64,000 nucleotides of DNA from Ochrobactrum sp. Marseille-Q0166 (lineage in GTDB: Bacteria > Pseudomonadota > Alphaproteobacteria > Rhizobiales > Rhizobiaceae), in assembly GCF_014397025.1 (NCBI RefSeq), contig NZ_JACJUO010000002.1:728501-792500 (forward strand). Reading direction: 5' to 3'. This document shows positions 1 to 6,481 of this stretch, piece by piece; position 1 is the first letter of the stretch, and each line of letters starts with the position of its first letter. The translations under genes and the position numbers were made by a program. The notes under the pieces were generated by a model that worked only from the letters and a program-made list of their open reading frames with translations, was not told where the DNA came from and made no database searches.

Positions 1-1
1 G

Positions 2-349
2 GCGGAAGCAACGCTTATCCGTGCGATGCCAGGTCAAGGCGGGACAGATTGGGAACCGGCGCCGCCGTTTGAAGCCAAGTATTCAGTCCGGTTTGCTCGC
101 CTGCCTGCATCTTCATCGAAGACAGACAACTTCGGTATTCAGATCGATGAAAACCTCGTCATGCAGAAAATGCGCTTCGGCTACATGTCGGTGCAGATGA
201 CGCGGATCAGTGATGACGGCCCTGAGAGCATCATTCCGGGGCCTACAGACGTTCTGGAGTTCGCCGGGGAGGTATTCACTCTCCTTGGGTCGAACACACT
301 CAGCCCGGCTGGTGTGCCGGTCTATCACGCGGTAGCTGGGAAGGTTTAG
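2..349 (+). CDS. Phage structural-region protein, 5' end missing
   Basis: The reading frame is open from the window edge to the stop at 349, so the gene almost certainly begins upstream; the first internal ATG is at 26. About 115 residues are visible and I do not recognise the family. It ends 2 bases before the head morphogenesis gene and is read in the same direction, which places it in the phage structural operon, probably near the head-tail connector. The visible part is soluble, without membrane segments or signal peptide. The function is unknown; a small head or connector protein is the simplest guess from position alone. Confidence 0.6.
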   Translation, partial: AEATLIRAMPGQGGTDWEPAPPFEAKYSVRFARLPASSSKTDNFGIQIDENLVMQKMRFGYMSVQMTRISDDGPESIIPGPTDVLEFAGEVFTLLGSNTLSPAGVPVYHAVAGKV

Positions 350-351
350 CC

Positions 352-1404
352 ATGGCACGTCGCCCGTCTCGATCACTGACCCGCAAGTTTCATGATCTGA
401 CGGAAACATACGAGCCAAAGCTTCGGGATGCATTCTGTCAGGCAATGGATAACGTGACCGATGGCGCTGATTATCAGGCAGTCGTGCGGGCGTTGATTGC
501 GAATGACATCGAAGCCGCCATGCGAGCGCTGAACATCAGTTCGGCTGCATTCCGTCCGTTCGATGTATCTGTCACGGAAGCATTCGAAGCGGCTGGACGT
601 TCTGCCGTATCAGATATGCCGATCATTAGAGGACCATCAGGCGCCAAAATCGCATTCCGCTTTGATGTGCGTCACCCGGTCGTTGAACGCCGTCTACAGA
701 GCCAGATAACAGGGCGCATTCAGGGAATGACCTCTGAAATGGAAGGCGTGGCGCGGGGTGTGCTTACTCAAGGGCTGGCAGAGGGGCGCAACCCACGCCG
801 GACGGCATCTCGATTGATGGGCGTGATTAACCCAGCCACAGGCAAGCGGGAAGGCGGCTTGCTAACTCTCGCAAGCAATCAGGTTGATTGGGTAGATCGC
901 GCCAGAGCCGAACTTGAGAGCGGAGACGCCGCAGCACTACGTCGCTTTCTCACAAGGACGCGCAGGGACAGGCGTTTCGACCGCGCAGTAGATAAAGCCA
1001 TAAGCGGGAAGCAATCGCTCGCACAGGAGCAAATCGAGAAGATACTCAACCGCTATTCGGACAGGCTCTTACGGTCTCGCGCTGAAATGGTCGCCCGAAC
1101 CGAGACAACAGAAGCTTTGAACAGTGGCAAGCGGTCTTCATATGCACAGATGGCTGATGAAACCGGCATGGACCCGAACGAAGCGACTAAAAAATGGATC
1201 GCCACACGGGACAACCGGACGCGTGATCAGCATGCAGCAATGAACGGCATGGAGATAACAGGCTTGGATACGCCTTTCACCATGCCAGACGGCTCACAGA
1301 TGATGCACCCATGCGACAGCTCACTAGGGGCTGGCGCAAGTCAAACGGTTGGTTGTCGTTGCACGTTCTCGGTGCGGCTTAATTACATGGCGAGGGCAGC
1401 GTGA
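352..1404 (+). CDS. Phage head morphogenesis protein (Mu gpF / SPP1 gp7 family)
   Basis: This 350-residue protein is a minor head protein, expected to join the procapsid with the portal and to act in head assembly or DNA ejection. The C-terminal third shows the family signature: a WIATRDNRTRDQHAAMNG segment (about residues 283-300), then a Cys at HPCD, and a VGCRC motif near residue 335. The N-terminal half is helical and basic, as usual for scaffold-like minor head proteins. The ATG at 352 follows the preceding stop by 2 bases, and the end overlaps the next gene by 4 bases, so translation is coupled. The family is clear; the exact role in this phage is inferred. Confidence 0.85.
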   Translation: MARRPSRSLTRKFHDLTETYEPKLRDAFCQAMDNVTDGADYQAVVRALIANDIEAAMRALNISSAAFRPFDVSVTEAFEAAGRSAVSDMPIIRGPSGAKIAFRFDVRHPVVERRLQSQITGRIQGMTSEMEGVARGVLTQGLAEGRNPRRTASRLMGVINPATGKREGGLLTLASNQVDWVDRARAELESGDAAALRRFLTRTRRDRRFDRAVDKAISGKQSLAQEQIEKILNRYSDRLLRSRAEMVARTETTEALNSGKRSSYAQMADETGMDPNEATKKWIATRDNRTRDQHAAMNGMEITGLDTPFTMPDGSQMMHPCDSSLGAGASQTVGCRCTFSVRLNYMARAA

Positions 1405-1847
1405 GCTTTTCATCTGAACTTCTCGCTTGGGTGGAGCGGACTAAGCGCCGACAGCAAGTCGTGTTTCAGACAGCCGTTCATTTCTTGGCTGAAGACATTC
1501 TTGAGAGAACGCCGGTCGATACCGGATACCTCAGAGGATCGTTTTCAGCGTCTATATCTGGACCTATTAGCGTTGGCGATGCCGGGCTAGGTCTTGGCGC
1601 CATTGGTTCAGCCAAGGCGACTGACACCATCTATCTTGGCTTTGGTGCCGTCTACGCGATGCGCATTGAATACGGCTTCGACGGTGAGGACAGTCTGGGC
1701 CGCTATTACTATCAGGATGGGGCAGGAATGGTTCGCCTTGCATGGCAGAACTGGCCCCAACACGTCGCTAAGGCAGCAGCGCAGACACGAAGCAGTTGGA
1801 AGGGCCAGACGGCCAGCGAGAAAGCACAGAAGGCAAACGCAGCATGA
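1401..1847 (+). CDS. Phage neck / tail-completion protein (HK97 gp10-like)
   Basis: A 148-residue protein with the gp10-family hallmark near residues 30-50 (LAEDILERTPVDTGYLRGSF), where a helix is followed by TPVDTGxLR. Members sit at the head-tail joint and help finish the tail end that meets the head. It starts with GTG at 1401, overlapping the stop of the head morphogenesis gene (GTGA), and its own stop overlaps the ATG of the next gene (ATGA), so three genes are translationally coupled. No membrane segments. The order gp10-like, terminator, tube is typical of siphoviruses and supports the call. Confidence 0.8.
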   Translation: MSFSSELLAWVERTKRRQQVVFQTAVHFLAEDILERTPVDTGYLRGSFSASISGPISVGDAGLGLGAIGSAKATDTIYLGFGAVYAMRIEYGFDGEDSLGRYYYQDGAGMVRLAWQNWPQHVAKAAAQTRSSWKGQTASEKAQKANAA

Positions 1848-2272
1848 CAACGCCAGATATCGACGCAAATGTCATGCGGGCTCTTTACACCCATCTAAGC
1901 CAGTGGACGCCGCCAGGTGGACAGACAATCGTCTACCCACTCCAAAAGTTCGAGCCGGGACAGTCGCCTTACATCAGGATCACATTGCTTCGGAACACAC
2001 CGGCGCGGCTGACGATCAACAATGGCGGCATCCATCAGCTCCAAGGCATCTTGCAGGCTAACTTCGTCTATCCAGTGAATGCGAAGACCGTGGCAGAGCC
2101 TGTCATGATGGCTCACGCGGGAAGCCTTATCGAATATTTCAAATCCGGCACGACAATCCCTGTCAGTGGGAAGCGGATTGAAATCCCGCGAAGGCCGGAA
2201 ATCGGAGCGATCTCCATCTCGGCTGACAGGGTGCAAGTGCCAGTTTCCATAGGCTGGCGGATTTTTGACTAA
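1844..2272 (+). CDS. Phage tail terminator-like protein (DUF4128 type)
   Basis: I place the start at the ATG at 1844, which overlaps the previous stop as ATGA; the frame is open back to 1796, but that would run far into the upstream gene. The 142-residue product has a short helical N-terminus and a beta-rich body (YIRITLLRNTPARLTI, LQGILQANFVYP) like lambda gpU-type terminators, which cap the growing tail tube and form the joint to the head. The position just before the tail tube gene supports this. The family is assigned by recognition of layout and fold-like pattern, not by a search. Confidence 0.72.
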   Translation: MTTPDIDANVMRALYTHLSQWTPPGGQTIVYPLQKFEPGQSPYIRITLLRNTPARLTINNGGIHQLQGILQANFVYPVNAKTVAEPVMMAHAGSLIEYFKSGTTIPVSGKRIEIPRRPEIGAISISADRVQVPVSIGWRIFD

Positions 2273-2290
2273 CAGAAAACGAGGCTAACC

Positions 2291-2749
2291 ATGGCACTCT
2301 TTGCAGTTGCAGATAGTAAGATTTTCATTGGTCCGCAGAAGGATGATCAGGCAACTGACTTCGTTCCAGCGGACTTCGCATCAATCGATCCTGAAGACTG
2401 GGTTGAAATCGACGGTTGGGAAACCTGCGGTCAGATCGGTGACAACGCTGCCGTTATCACTACAGCACTCATTAACCGTGGTCGCGACGTGAAGCAGAAG
2501 GGAACCAAGAACGCCGGTTCCATGCAGAACAACTTCGCGGTTATCCCCGGTGATGCTGGTCAGACTGCCTTCATTGCAGCGGCAGCAACGAACAAGAACT
2601 ATGCGTTCAAGATCGAATGGTCATCAGGTGTCAAGAATGCATTCGTTGGTCTTGCTATGACCAATCAGCGACAGGGCGGTCAGGCAAACACGGTTGACCT
2701 CAGTCAGATGACTATCGAAGTCAATTCGAACGTCGTCACTCTCCCGTAA
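2291..2749 (+). CDS. Phage major tail tube protein
   Basis: A 152-residue protein with an acidic N-terminal half (residues 20-50, DFVPADFASIDPEDWVEIDG) and a beta-rich body ending in an Ig-like TVDLSQMTIEVNSNVVTLP strand pattern, typical of TP901-1 / lambda gpV-like tube subunits. It should polymerise around the tape measure to make the flexible tail. It has a good ribosome site (AACGAGG) before the ATG at 2291. A hairpin with a T-rich tract directly follows, as often seen after highly expressed structural genes. The next gene is the tail assembly chaperone, the expected order. Confidence 0.82.
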   Translation: MALFAVADSKIFIGPQKDDQATDFVPADFASIDPEDWVEIDGWETCGQIGDNAAVITTALINRGRDVKQKGTKNAGSMQNNFAVIPGDAGQTAFIAAAATNKNYAFKIEWSSGVKNAFVGLAMTNQRQGGQANTVDLSQMTIEVNSNVVTLP

Positions 2750-2775
2750 CAGTCGGGATCAGTAACCAAATCAGC

Positions 2776-2803
2776 AGCGGGGCTTCGGCTCCGCTTTTCT
2801 TTT
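2776..2803 (+). terminator. Hairpin terminator or attenuator after the tail tube gene
   Basis: An inverted repeat with arms AGCGG and CCGCT around a GC-rich loop is followed by TTTTCTTTT. It lies in the gap between the tail tube and the chaperone genes, so it probably lowers transcription of the downstream genes relative to the tube rather than ending the operon. Confidence 0.6.
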
Positions 2804-2818
2804 GTGGGAAAGGCTATC

Positions 2819-3226
2819 ATGTTCGATCTATCGGAGATCAAAATCAATCTGGATGCAATGGAATGTGAAATCCGTCATCCAGCGACCGGCGAAGTGCTTA
2901 AGGGCAAAGATGGCCCGTTTGTCATCCTTCTGCACGGTCAGGACAGCGAGATATACAAGAATCACGCTCGTAAGCTTCTCAATGCGCGGATGAACGCTGG
3001 CAAGAAGAAGATGCGTGTCGAAGACATCGAGCGCGAAGCACTTGACCAGCTTGTCTCCCTCACTGTCGGGTGGAAAAATCTCTATTGGGCGAAAAAGCCA
3101 CTCGAATACTCGGCGGATGAAGCCCGTAAGCTCTATTCGAACGGTGAATACAGTTGGCTACGTGAACAGGTCGAAACCTTCATCGCGGATCGTTCCAATT
3201 TTTTGCCGAAATCGCCGGAGAGCTAA
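2819..3226 (+). CDS. Tail assembly chaperone, short form (lambda gpG-like)
   Basis: I choose the ATG at 2819, which follows a GGGAAAGG ribosome site; a GTG at 2804 is in frame but lies inside that site. The 135-residue protein is charged and helical, without signal or membrane segments. It sits between tail tube and tape measure, where siphoviruses carry the G/T chaperones that coat the tape measure before tube polymerisation. Near its 3' end is the heptamer TTTTTTG (3199-3205), read in zero frame as TTT TTG, where ribosomes can slip back one base to make a longer G-T fusion. Assignment is by position plus the frameshift architecture; sequence identity to lambda gpG is not expected. Confidence 0.8.
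   Translation: MFDLSEIKINLDAMECEIRHPATGEVLKGKDGPFVILLHGQDSEIYKNHARKLLNARMNAGKKKMRVEDIEREALDQLVSLTVGWKNLYWAKKPLEYSADEARKLYSNGEYSWLREQVETFIADRSNFLPKSPES
3199..3205 (+). promoter_or_regulatory. -1 ribosomal frameshift slippery heptamer
   Basis: The heptamer T TTT TTG fits the X XXY YYZ rule in the zero frame of the short chaperone. A one-base backward slip moves the ribosome into a frame that stays open to 3582, whereas the zero frame stops at 3226. G-T frameshifts at this gene position are a conserved feature of long-tailed phages. Confidence 0.75.
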
Positions 3227-3582
3227 TAGCATTCGCGGAAGCTGCATTCACAAGGCCGGGTGCCGATATCGAAGACCTGCCCGAACTGCCTTCCGCGTTT
3301 CAGTATCTCTGGCGTTGGTACATGGACCTGTCAGACGGTCGGCATGCGTCAGGCTTCGCAGTATCCCCGATTTCATGGTCAGACATGAAGAACTATTCCG
3401 ACATGATGGGTCTGGCGATCTATCCTTGGGAATATCGGGTGCTGCGGGACATTGATAAGGCTGTGATCATTGCGGTGCGGGAGAAAGCTGAACGGCAAAA
3501 GGCTGGAGAGCCTGAGCCTCAGCCCGTCGTTGAAGGCCACGTCATGACCCCGGAAATATTCGGGGCCATGTTTGGGAAGTAG
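3199..3582 (+). CDS. Tail assembly chaperone T domain, made by -1 frameshift
   Basis: This frame has no ribosome site or convincing start of its own near the boundary; the first ATG is at 3322, well inside the conserved-looking part. It is continuous from the slippery site to 3582, giving about 127 extra residues fused to the short chaperone (2819-3205), total about 255. The extension begins AEIAGELIAFAEAAF and contains YLWRWYMDLSDGR and WSDMKNYSDMMGL. In lambda the T domain recruits the tail tube protein while the G domain coats the tape measure; the same division is inferred here. No intervening gene separates it from the short form. Confidence 0.75.
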   Translation, partial: FFAEIAGELIAFAEAAFTRPGADIEDLPELPSAFQYLWRWYMDLSDGRHASGFAVSPISWSDMKNYSDMMGLAIYPWEYRVLRDIDKAVIIAVREKAERQKAGEPEPQPVVEGHVMTPEIFGAMFGK

Positions 3583-3591
3583 GAGAATATA

Positions 3592-3888
3592 GTGGCAATC
3601 CCACGCCAGTTGGCAGTCATCGAAGAACTTTGGATTGATTTAGTCGAAGTGGACCAATCATCGTTGCGGGTCGCCATGGCGCCGAAACACGCTCCTAAGC
3701 ATGAAGAATTTTACATTGAAATAGCAGCGTCAGGGGTTTGTATCGGGTTCGCCAGAATGCGGTTCTTAGCTTTCATGAAAGGCCGAGCGATTTATGAAGC
3801 CACTGAATTACATCCGGCAAACTATCGATCCCAGCTTTCAAGCCTTCCACTGTTGCCACTTTCGTCATCTCAGCTGGTAACGACTTGA
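3592..3888 (+). CDS. Small phage protein, probably truncated at its 3' end
   Basis: A GTG start at 3592 lies 9 bases after the T-domain stop with an AGGAG ribosome site. The first ~60 residues (LAVIEELWIDLVEV, EEFYIEIAASGVCIGFARM) look like a real protein, but the last ~38 codons overlap the reversed gene that ends at 3773 and read as low-complexity antisense (LPLLPLSSSQ). The likely explanation is that insertion of the reversed block replaced the original 3' end. I do not recognise the family. It may no longer be functional. Confidence 0.4.
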   Translation: MAIPRQLAVIEELWIDLVEVDQSSLRVAMAPKHAPKHEEFYIEIAASGVCIGFARMRFLAFMKGRAIYEATELHPANYRSQLSSLPLLPLSSSQLVTT

Positions 3889-4264
3889 TCTGATCGATGA
3901 GCTTTTTCTTTACGGTCGGTTCAGCCGACGATTGCTCTACCTTCTTGATCAGCAACTCTTTGATTGTGTCTTCATGCAGCTTGACGGTGACGACGCCAAG
4001 AATTGCAGAAAGTCCTCCATCGTCTTGGAGGAAATCAAGGCCCTTCGCTGTGATGTTCGTCATGATCGGAGTGGTTGGACGGTTGATTAACGCTGTCTAG
4101 TTCGATCTCGTCAGACCGTGGTCATCTAAATAAGCCAGATTATAGGCGACTTCTGCTTCGCCAAAAGATCTGAAGAGAACTTCGGGGCTGATATCGGATG
4201 GGTATGTTTCAGACAGTTTGTTTAGAATTCCCAGCTGTATTTTTCGATCAAGCAATGTTGCCAC
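3773..4264 (-). pseudogene. Reversed phage gene split by one in-frame TAG codon
   Basis: Read leftward from a GTG at 4264 the frame gives 55 codons (LLDRKIQLGILNKLSETYP ... VAYNLAYLDDHGL), meets TAG at 4097-4099, and continues in the same frame through an ATG at 4063 to a stop at 3773 (96 residues, ITAKGLDFLQDDGGLSAILG). Both halves look like parts of one family of small phage/plasmid proteins in which a short helical N-terminal domain ending in HGL precedes an ITAKGLDFL segment. This memory of the family is not verified. The gene could be a nonsense pseudogene, two coupled genes, or a read-through gene. The function is unknown. It is the leftmost gene of the reversed block. Confidence 0.55.
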
Positions 4265-4265
4265 C

Positions 4266-4297
4266 CCCGTTGTTAACCCGGCAAAACAATCCGAGTC
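4266..4297 (-). repeat. Moron-associated element, copy 1
   Basis: On the minus strand this reads GACTCGG, then 13 bases, then GTTAACAACGGG, ending just before the GTG at 4264. A second copy with a 14-base spacer lies at 10068-10100, also directly upstream of a leftward gene. It may be a shared promoter/operator or a recombination footprint. Confidence 0.6.
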
Positions 4298-4380
4298 GTG
4301 CTGGGGCGTCTAGGACAAGTAGTGGGGCCGAAGCCGCCTTTGATGCCATGATCATCGCTGACTTATTCGCGCAAGGTGCT

Positions 4381-5052
4381 TCAGCGTCTACGTGAGCTTC
4401 TGTAATGTGGGCGAACGTATGATCCATTCTTGCGGTAGTGTCCGCGAACGTATGTGGACCCTCCGAACGAACTATAGCCGCGCCGATACGTTGGAGCCCA
4501 CCCGCTGTAGCCATCGTAGCCTCCAGAGCGAGACGCTGCGCTTCTGGCACCACATCTGCGCCCCGCAGCATCTAAGCTGTCGGGAGTAGGGCAATTGCCA
4601 GTATAAGTTCTGGTTGAATAACTTGGCGAGGAGGTGTCGTATGCAGATGCCGATAGCGTGGATGGAGAATTGAAAGCGTAGGATGGTTGTTGGATTAGTA
4701 TATCTCCAGCATTATTACCGAATGCCACCACACCATGCTTGCCGTCCGAAGTTGTAACGTATCCTCGGCCCCCAAGCCCGTCAGGATTTCGCGTGACCAC
4801 TGCCGTTCCATAGCGCCCATCGCTACACGTTACAGGAATGGATATGGTCGGCTTCAAATCAAGGGCGTCGTAATTGCCGCTGCATGACAGGGATTTGTCG
4901 GCAGTCGCCAATTGGAAATGTCCGCCAGATACGGCGGCGGTCGTAGTTCCCATTAAAGCTGTGCCGTCATCAAGCTTGACGGCAGCGGGTGTCGTATAGG
5001 TTCCGCAGCCAGCTAGTATTAGACATGCAAAAGTAAAAGCAAACTTGCTCAT
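4381..5052 (-). CDS. Prophage-encoded lipoprotein (moron)
   Basis: A 223-residue protein with a lipoprotein signal peptide ending in LILAGC (Cys16 lipidated). After it come a beta-rich region (residues 20-115) and a Ser/Tyr/Arg-rich tail containing TYVRGHYRKNGSYVRPHYR, a motif seen near the C-terminus of many small prophage and plasmid lipoproteins. The ATG at 5052 follows a GAGGGGCGAGA ribosome site. It lies on the opposite strand to the tail operon, so it is probably expressed in the lysogen from its own promoter. A role in surface modification or superinfection exclusion is a guess from the membrane location and context. Confidence 0.75.
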   Translation of the reverse strand: MSKFAFTFACLILAGCGTYTTPAAVKLDDGTALMGTTTAAVSGGHFQLATADKSLSCSGNYDALDLKPTISIPVTCSDGRYGTAVVTRNPDGLGGRGYVTTSDGKHGVVAFGNNAGDILIQQPSYAFNSPSTLSASAYDTSSPSYSTRTYTGNCPTPDSLDAAGRRCGARSAASRSGGYDGYSGWAPTYRRGYSSFGGSTYVRGHYRKNGSYVRPHYRSSRRR

Positions 5053-5161
5053 TCTCGCCCCTCAAATTCCCCGAGGGTAGATAAGCAAAAAGACTGAGAA
5101 GAGTCGATAGGGGCAATGCCGCTTTTAGTCTAATGCTATATTTATGGCGTAACGAATTGAA

Positions 5162-5183
5162 GAAGGGCGCTAGGCGCCCTTTT
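5162..5183. terminator. Hairpin after the small membrane protein gene
   Basis: Arms AAGGGCGC and GCGCCCTT surround TAG and are followed by T's on the plus strand. It lies directly beyond the 3' end of the leftward gene at 5184, and could stop either leftward moron transcripts or rightward transcription entering the reversed block. Confidence 0.5.
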
Positions 5184-5453
5184 TCATAAGCTTGGTTCTC
5201 GTCGTGTAGGGTTTGCGAAACCGTCGTTTCGCGTTTCGCCTGCAATCTTCGCAAGATGCCCTTCAATCAATGCGAGGTATGCGATTAATCCGCAGGCGAG
5301 AGCGGCAACCAGTACGCCAAGTGCGGTTCCTATAATCAGGCTCAAAACGCCGCCATACGGATTTGAATAGCCTAGGTAAACGCCACAAGCGACGATGACG
5401 AACGCAATGGAAATGTTCAGGACTGATAGTGTTTCAGCGAGGAAGCGGTTCAT
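5184..5453 (-). CDS. Small two-helix membrane protein (moron)
   Basis: I start at the ATG at 5453, preceded by AAGGAAG; the frame is open to 5495 but lacks a better site. The 89-residue product has two strongly hydrophobic segments (about residues 10-29 and 37-62, the second VLSLIIGTALGVLVAALACG) and a short charged C-terminal tail. No family is recognised. It sits between two lipoprotein genes in the same direction, so the group may encode an envelope function of the lysogen. A holin role is unlikely, because the gene is reversed relative to the lysis cassette and far from it. Confidence 0.65.
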   Translation of the reverse strand: MNRFLAETLSVLNISIAFVIVACGVYLGYSNPYGGVLSLIIGTALGVLVAALACGLIAYLALIEGHLAKIAGETRNDGFANPTRREPSL

Positions 5454-5516
5454 TTGAATTCTTCCTTTGTGCCGTCTTGGTAGATGATTGACCAAACACA
5501 GGTCCGGTAGCCGATA

Positions 5517-6062
5517 TCATCGGAATTTACCTGACCTAAAATCAGCAACCATGGCATCGTATACCTCTGAGAAACCAGATAGATAGGCTGCATGAGGGGC
5601 TACCCCACAATATGGCCAGCTTGCCTGTTCTTCCCGTGTATATAGCGTACCGGCCTTCATTCTATCGATCTGTGTTTCGTCCGACATGCTATCGATACGC
5701 TGCCCATCTACCGCAATTCTCCGCGGGGAGTTTTCGCAAGGGCTGTCAGCTGTAGGGCGTATTATTTTTGGCTTTCCGCCGGAGTATCTAACTATGTCGG
5801 ATAGCTTGATGGTGTAACTGTTACCGATCAGAGTTTTGCCTAGATTGTCTACAGAAACGATGCAGTACGGTGACTTCTTGTTCTCGCCGAACGCATCGCT
5901 TCCTCCCTTATAGCAGGCATAAGTCCACTTTGACGAGGTAGCAGAAACGATTTGATAGAAGTCCTGCGGTTTGTTGTTGGAGCTTGCGGTATTGCTCGGA
6001 GGCGGGGTCTGGCAAGCGGAAGTGGCAAGTAAGAGGAATATGCCAATCGTTTTCTTGATCAT
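5517..6062 (-). CDS. Prophage-encoded lipoprotein, Cys-containing (moron)
   Basis: A 181-residue protein with signal peptide and lipobox LLATSAC (Cys17), followed by a low-complexity Ser/Asn/Pro linker and a soluble domain with several cysteines (TYACYKGG, SPYCIVSV, DSPCENS, WPYCGV) that could form disulfides in the periplasm. I do not recognise the domain. It lies 12 bases downstream of the next reversed gene, so these two are probably one transcript that continues into the smaller genes to the left. Its base composition appears slightly more AT-rich than the flanking tail genes. Confidence 0.7.
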   Translation of the reverse strand: MIKKTIGIFLLLATSACQTPPPSNTASSNNKPQDFYQIVSATSSKWTYACYKGGSDAFGENKKSPYCIVSVDNLGKTLIGNSYTIKLSDIVRYSGGKPKIIRPTADSPCENSPRRIAVDGQRIDSMSDETQIDRMKAGTLYTREEQASWPYCGVAPHAAYLSGFSEVYDAMVADFRSGKFR

Positions 6063-6074
6063 CGTGTGATCCTG

Positions 6075-6419
6075 TTATGCAAATGTATACTTAGTAAACG
6101 CTTCAACGTCTTTTGGACCGCCCTTTATCAGAGCTTTTCGACCGTCTTTGAAGCGAACCGCCATAACTCGATCTTTCTTGTTGCCGCCGCCCAGAACGCC
6201 GGCAAGAAGGCCGAGAGGACCAAGTACGATAGCGCCAGCTGCGCCCCAGCCGACTTTTCCTAATATGGAAGCTTTGTTTTCTTCTGTGACCATATCGAAG
6301 TTAGCGATCTCAGAGAGTGGCACACGTTCATTACTGAATATGCCTTTCTGAAAAACAACTCCTTTGGGGCCAACTAAAACGTTGATCCCCTCTTTCCAGT
6401 CACCCGCGAGCACCTTCAT
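6075..6419 (-). CDS. Small protein with PH-like and glycine-zipper segments (moron)
   Basis: A 114-residue protein. Residues 1-50 form a beta-rich unit (VLVGPKGVVFQKGIFSNERVPLSEIANFDMV) reminiscent of bacterial PH-like domains; residues 52-80 are a glycine-rich hydrophobic stretch (GWGAAGAIVLGPLGLLAGVLGGG) that may insert in or touch the membrane; the remainder (VMAVRFKDGRKALIKG) returns to a beta pattern. It is the first gene of the reversed block, and its promoter must lie in the ~60 bases before the tape measure gene. Function unknown; the PH-like label is a pattern judgement only. Confidence 0.6.
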   Translation of the reverse strand: MKVLAGDWKEGINVLVGPKGVVFQKGIFSNERVPLSEIANFDMVTEENKASILGKVGWGAAGAIVLGPLGLLAGVLGGGNKKDRVMAVRFKDGRKALIKGGPKDVEAFTKYTFA

Positions 6420-6481
6420 TCAACCCTCCGCACAAAGATAGCGGCGGGAAGATAGCTCACGTCTCTATGAAAGGCAAAGCC

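Noticed and set aside
4248..4571. 107-codon leftward frame overlapping the lipoprotein gene
   Set aside because: It runs in another frame inside the lipoprotein gene for more than half of its length and has no protein-like pattern; the 4264 frame is more convincing.
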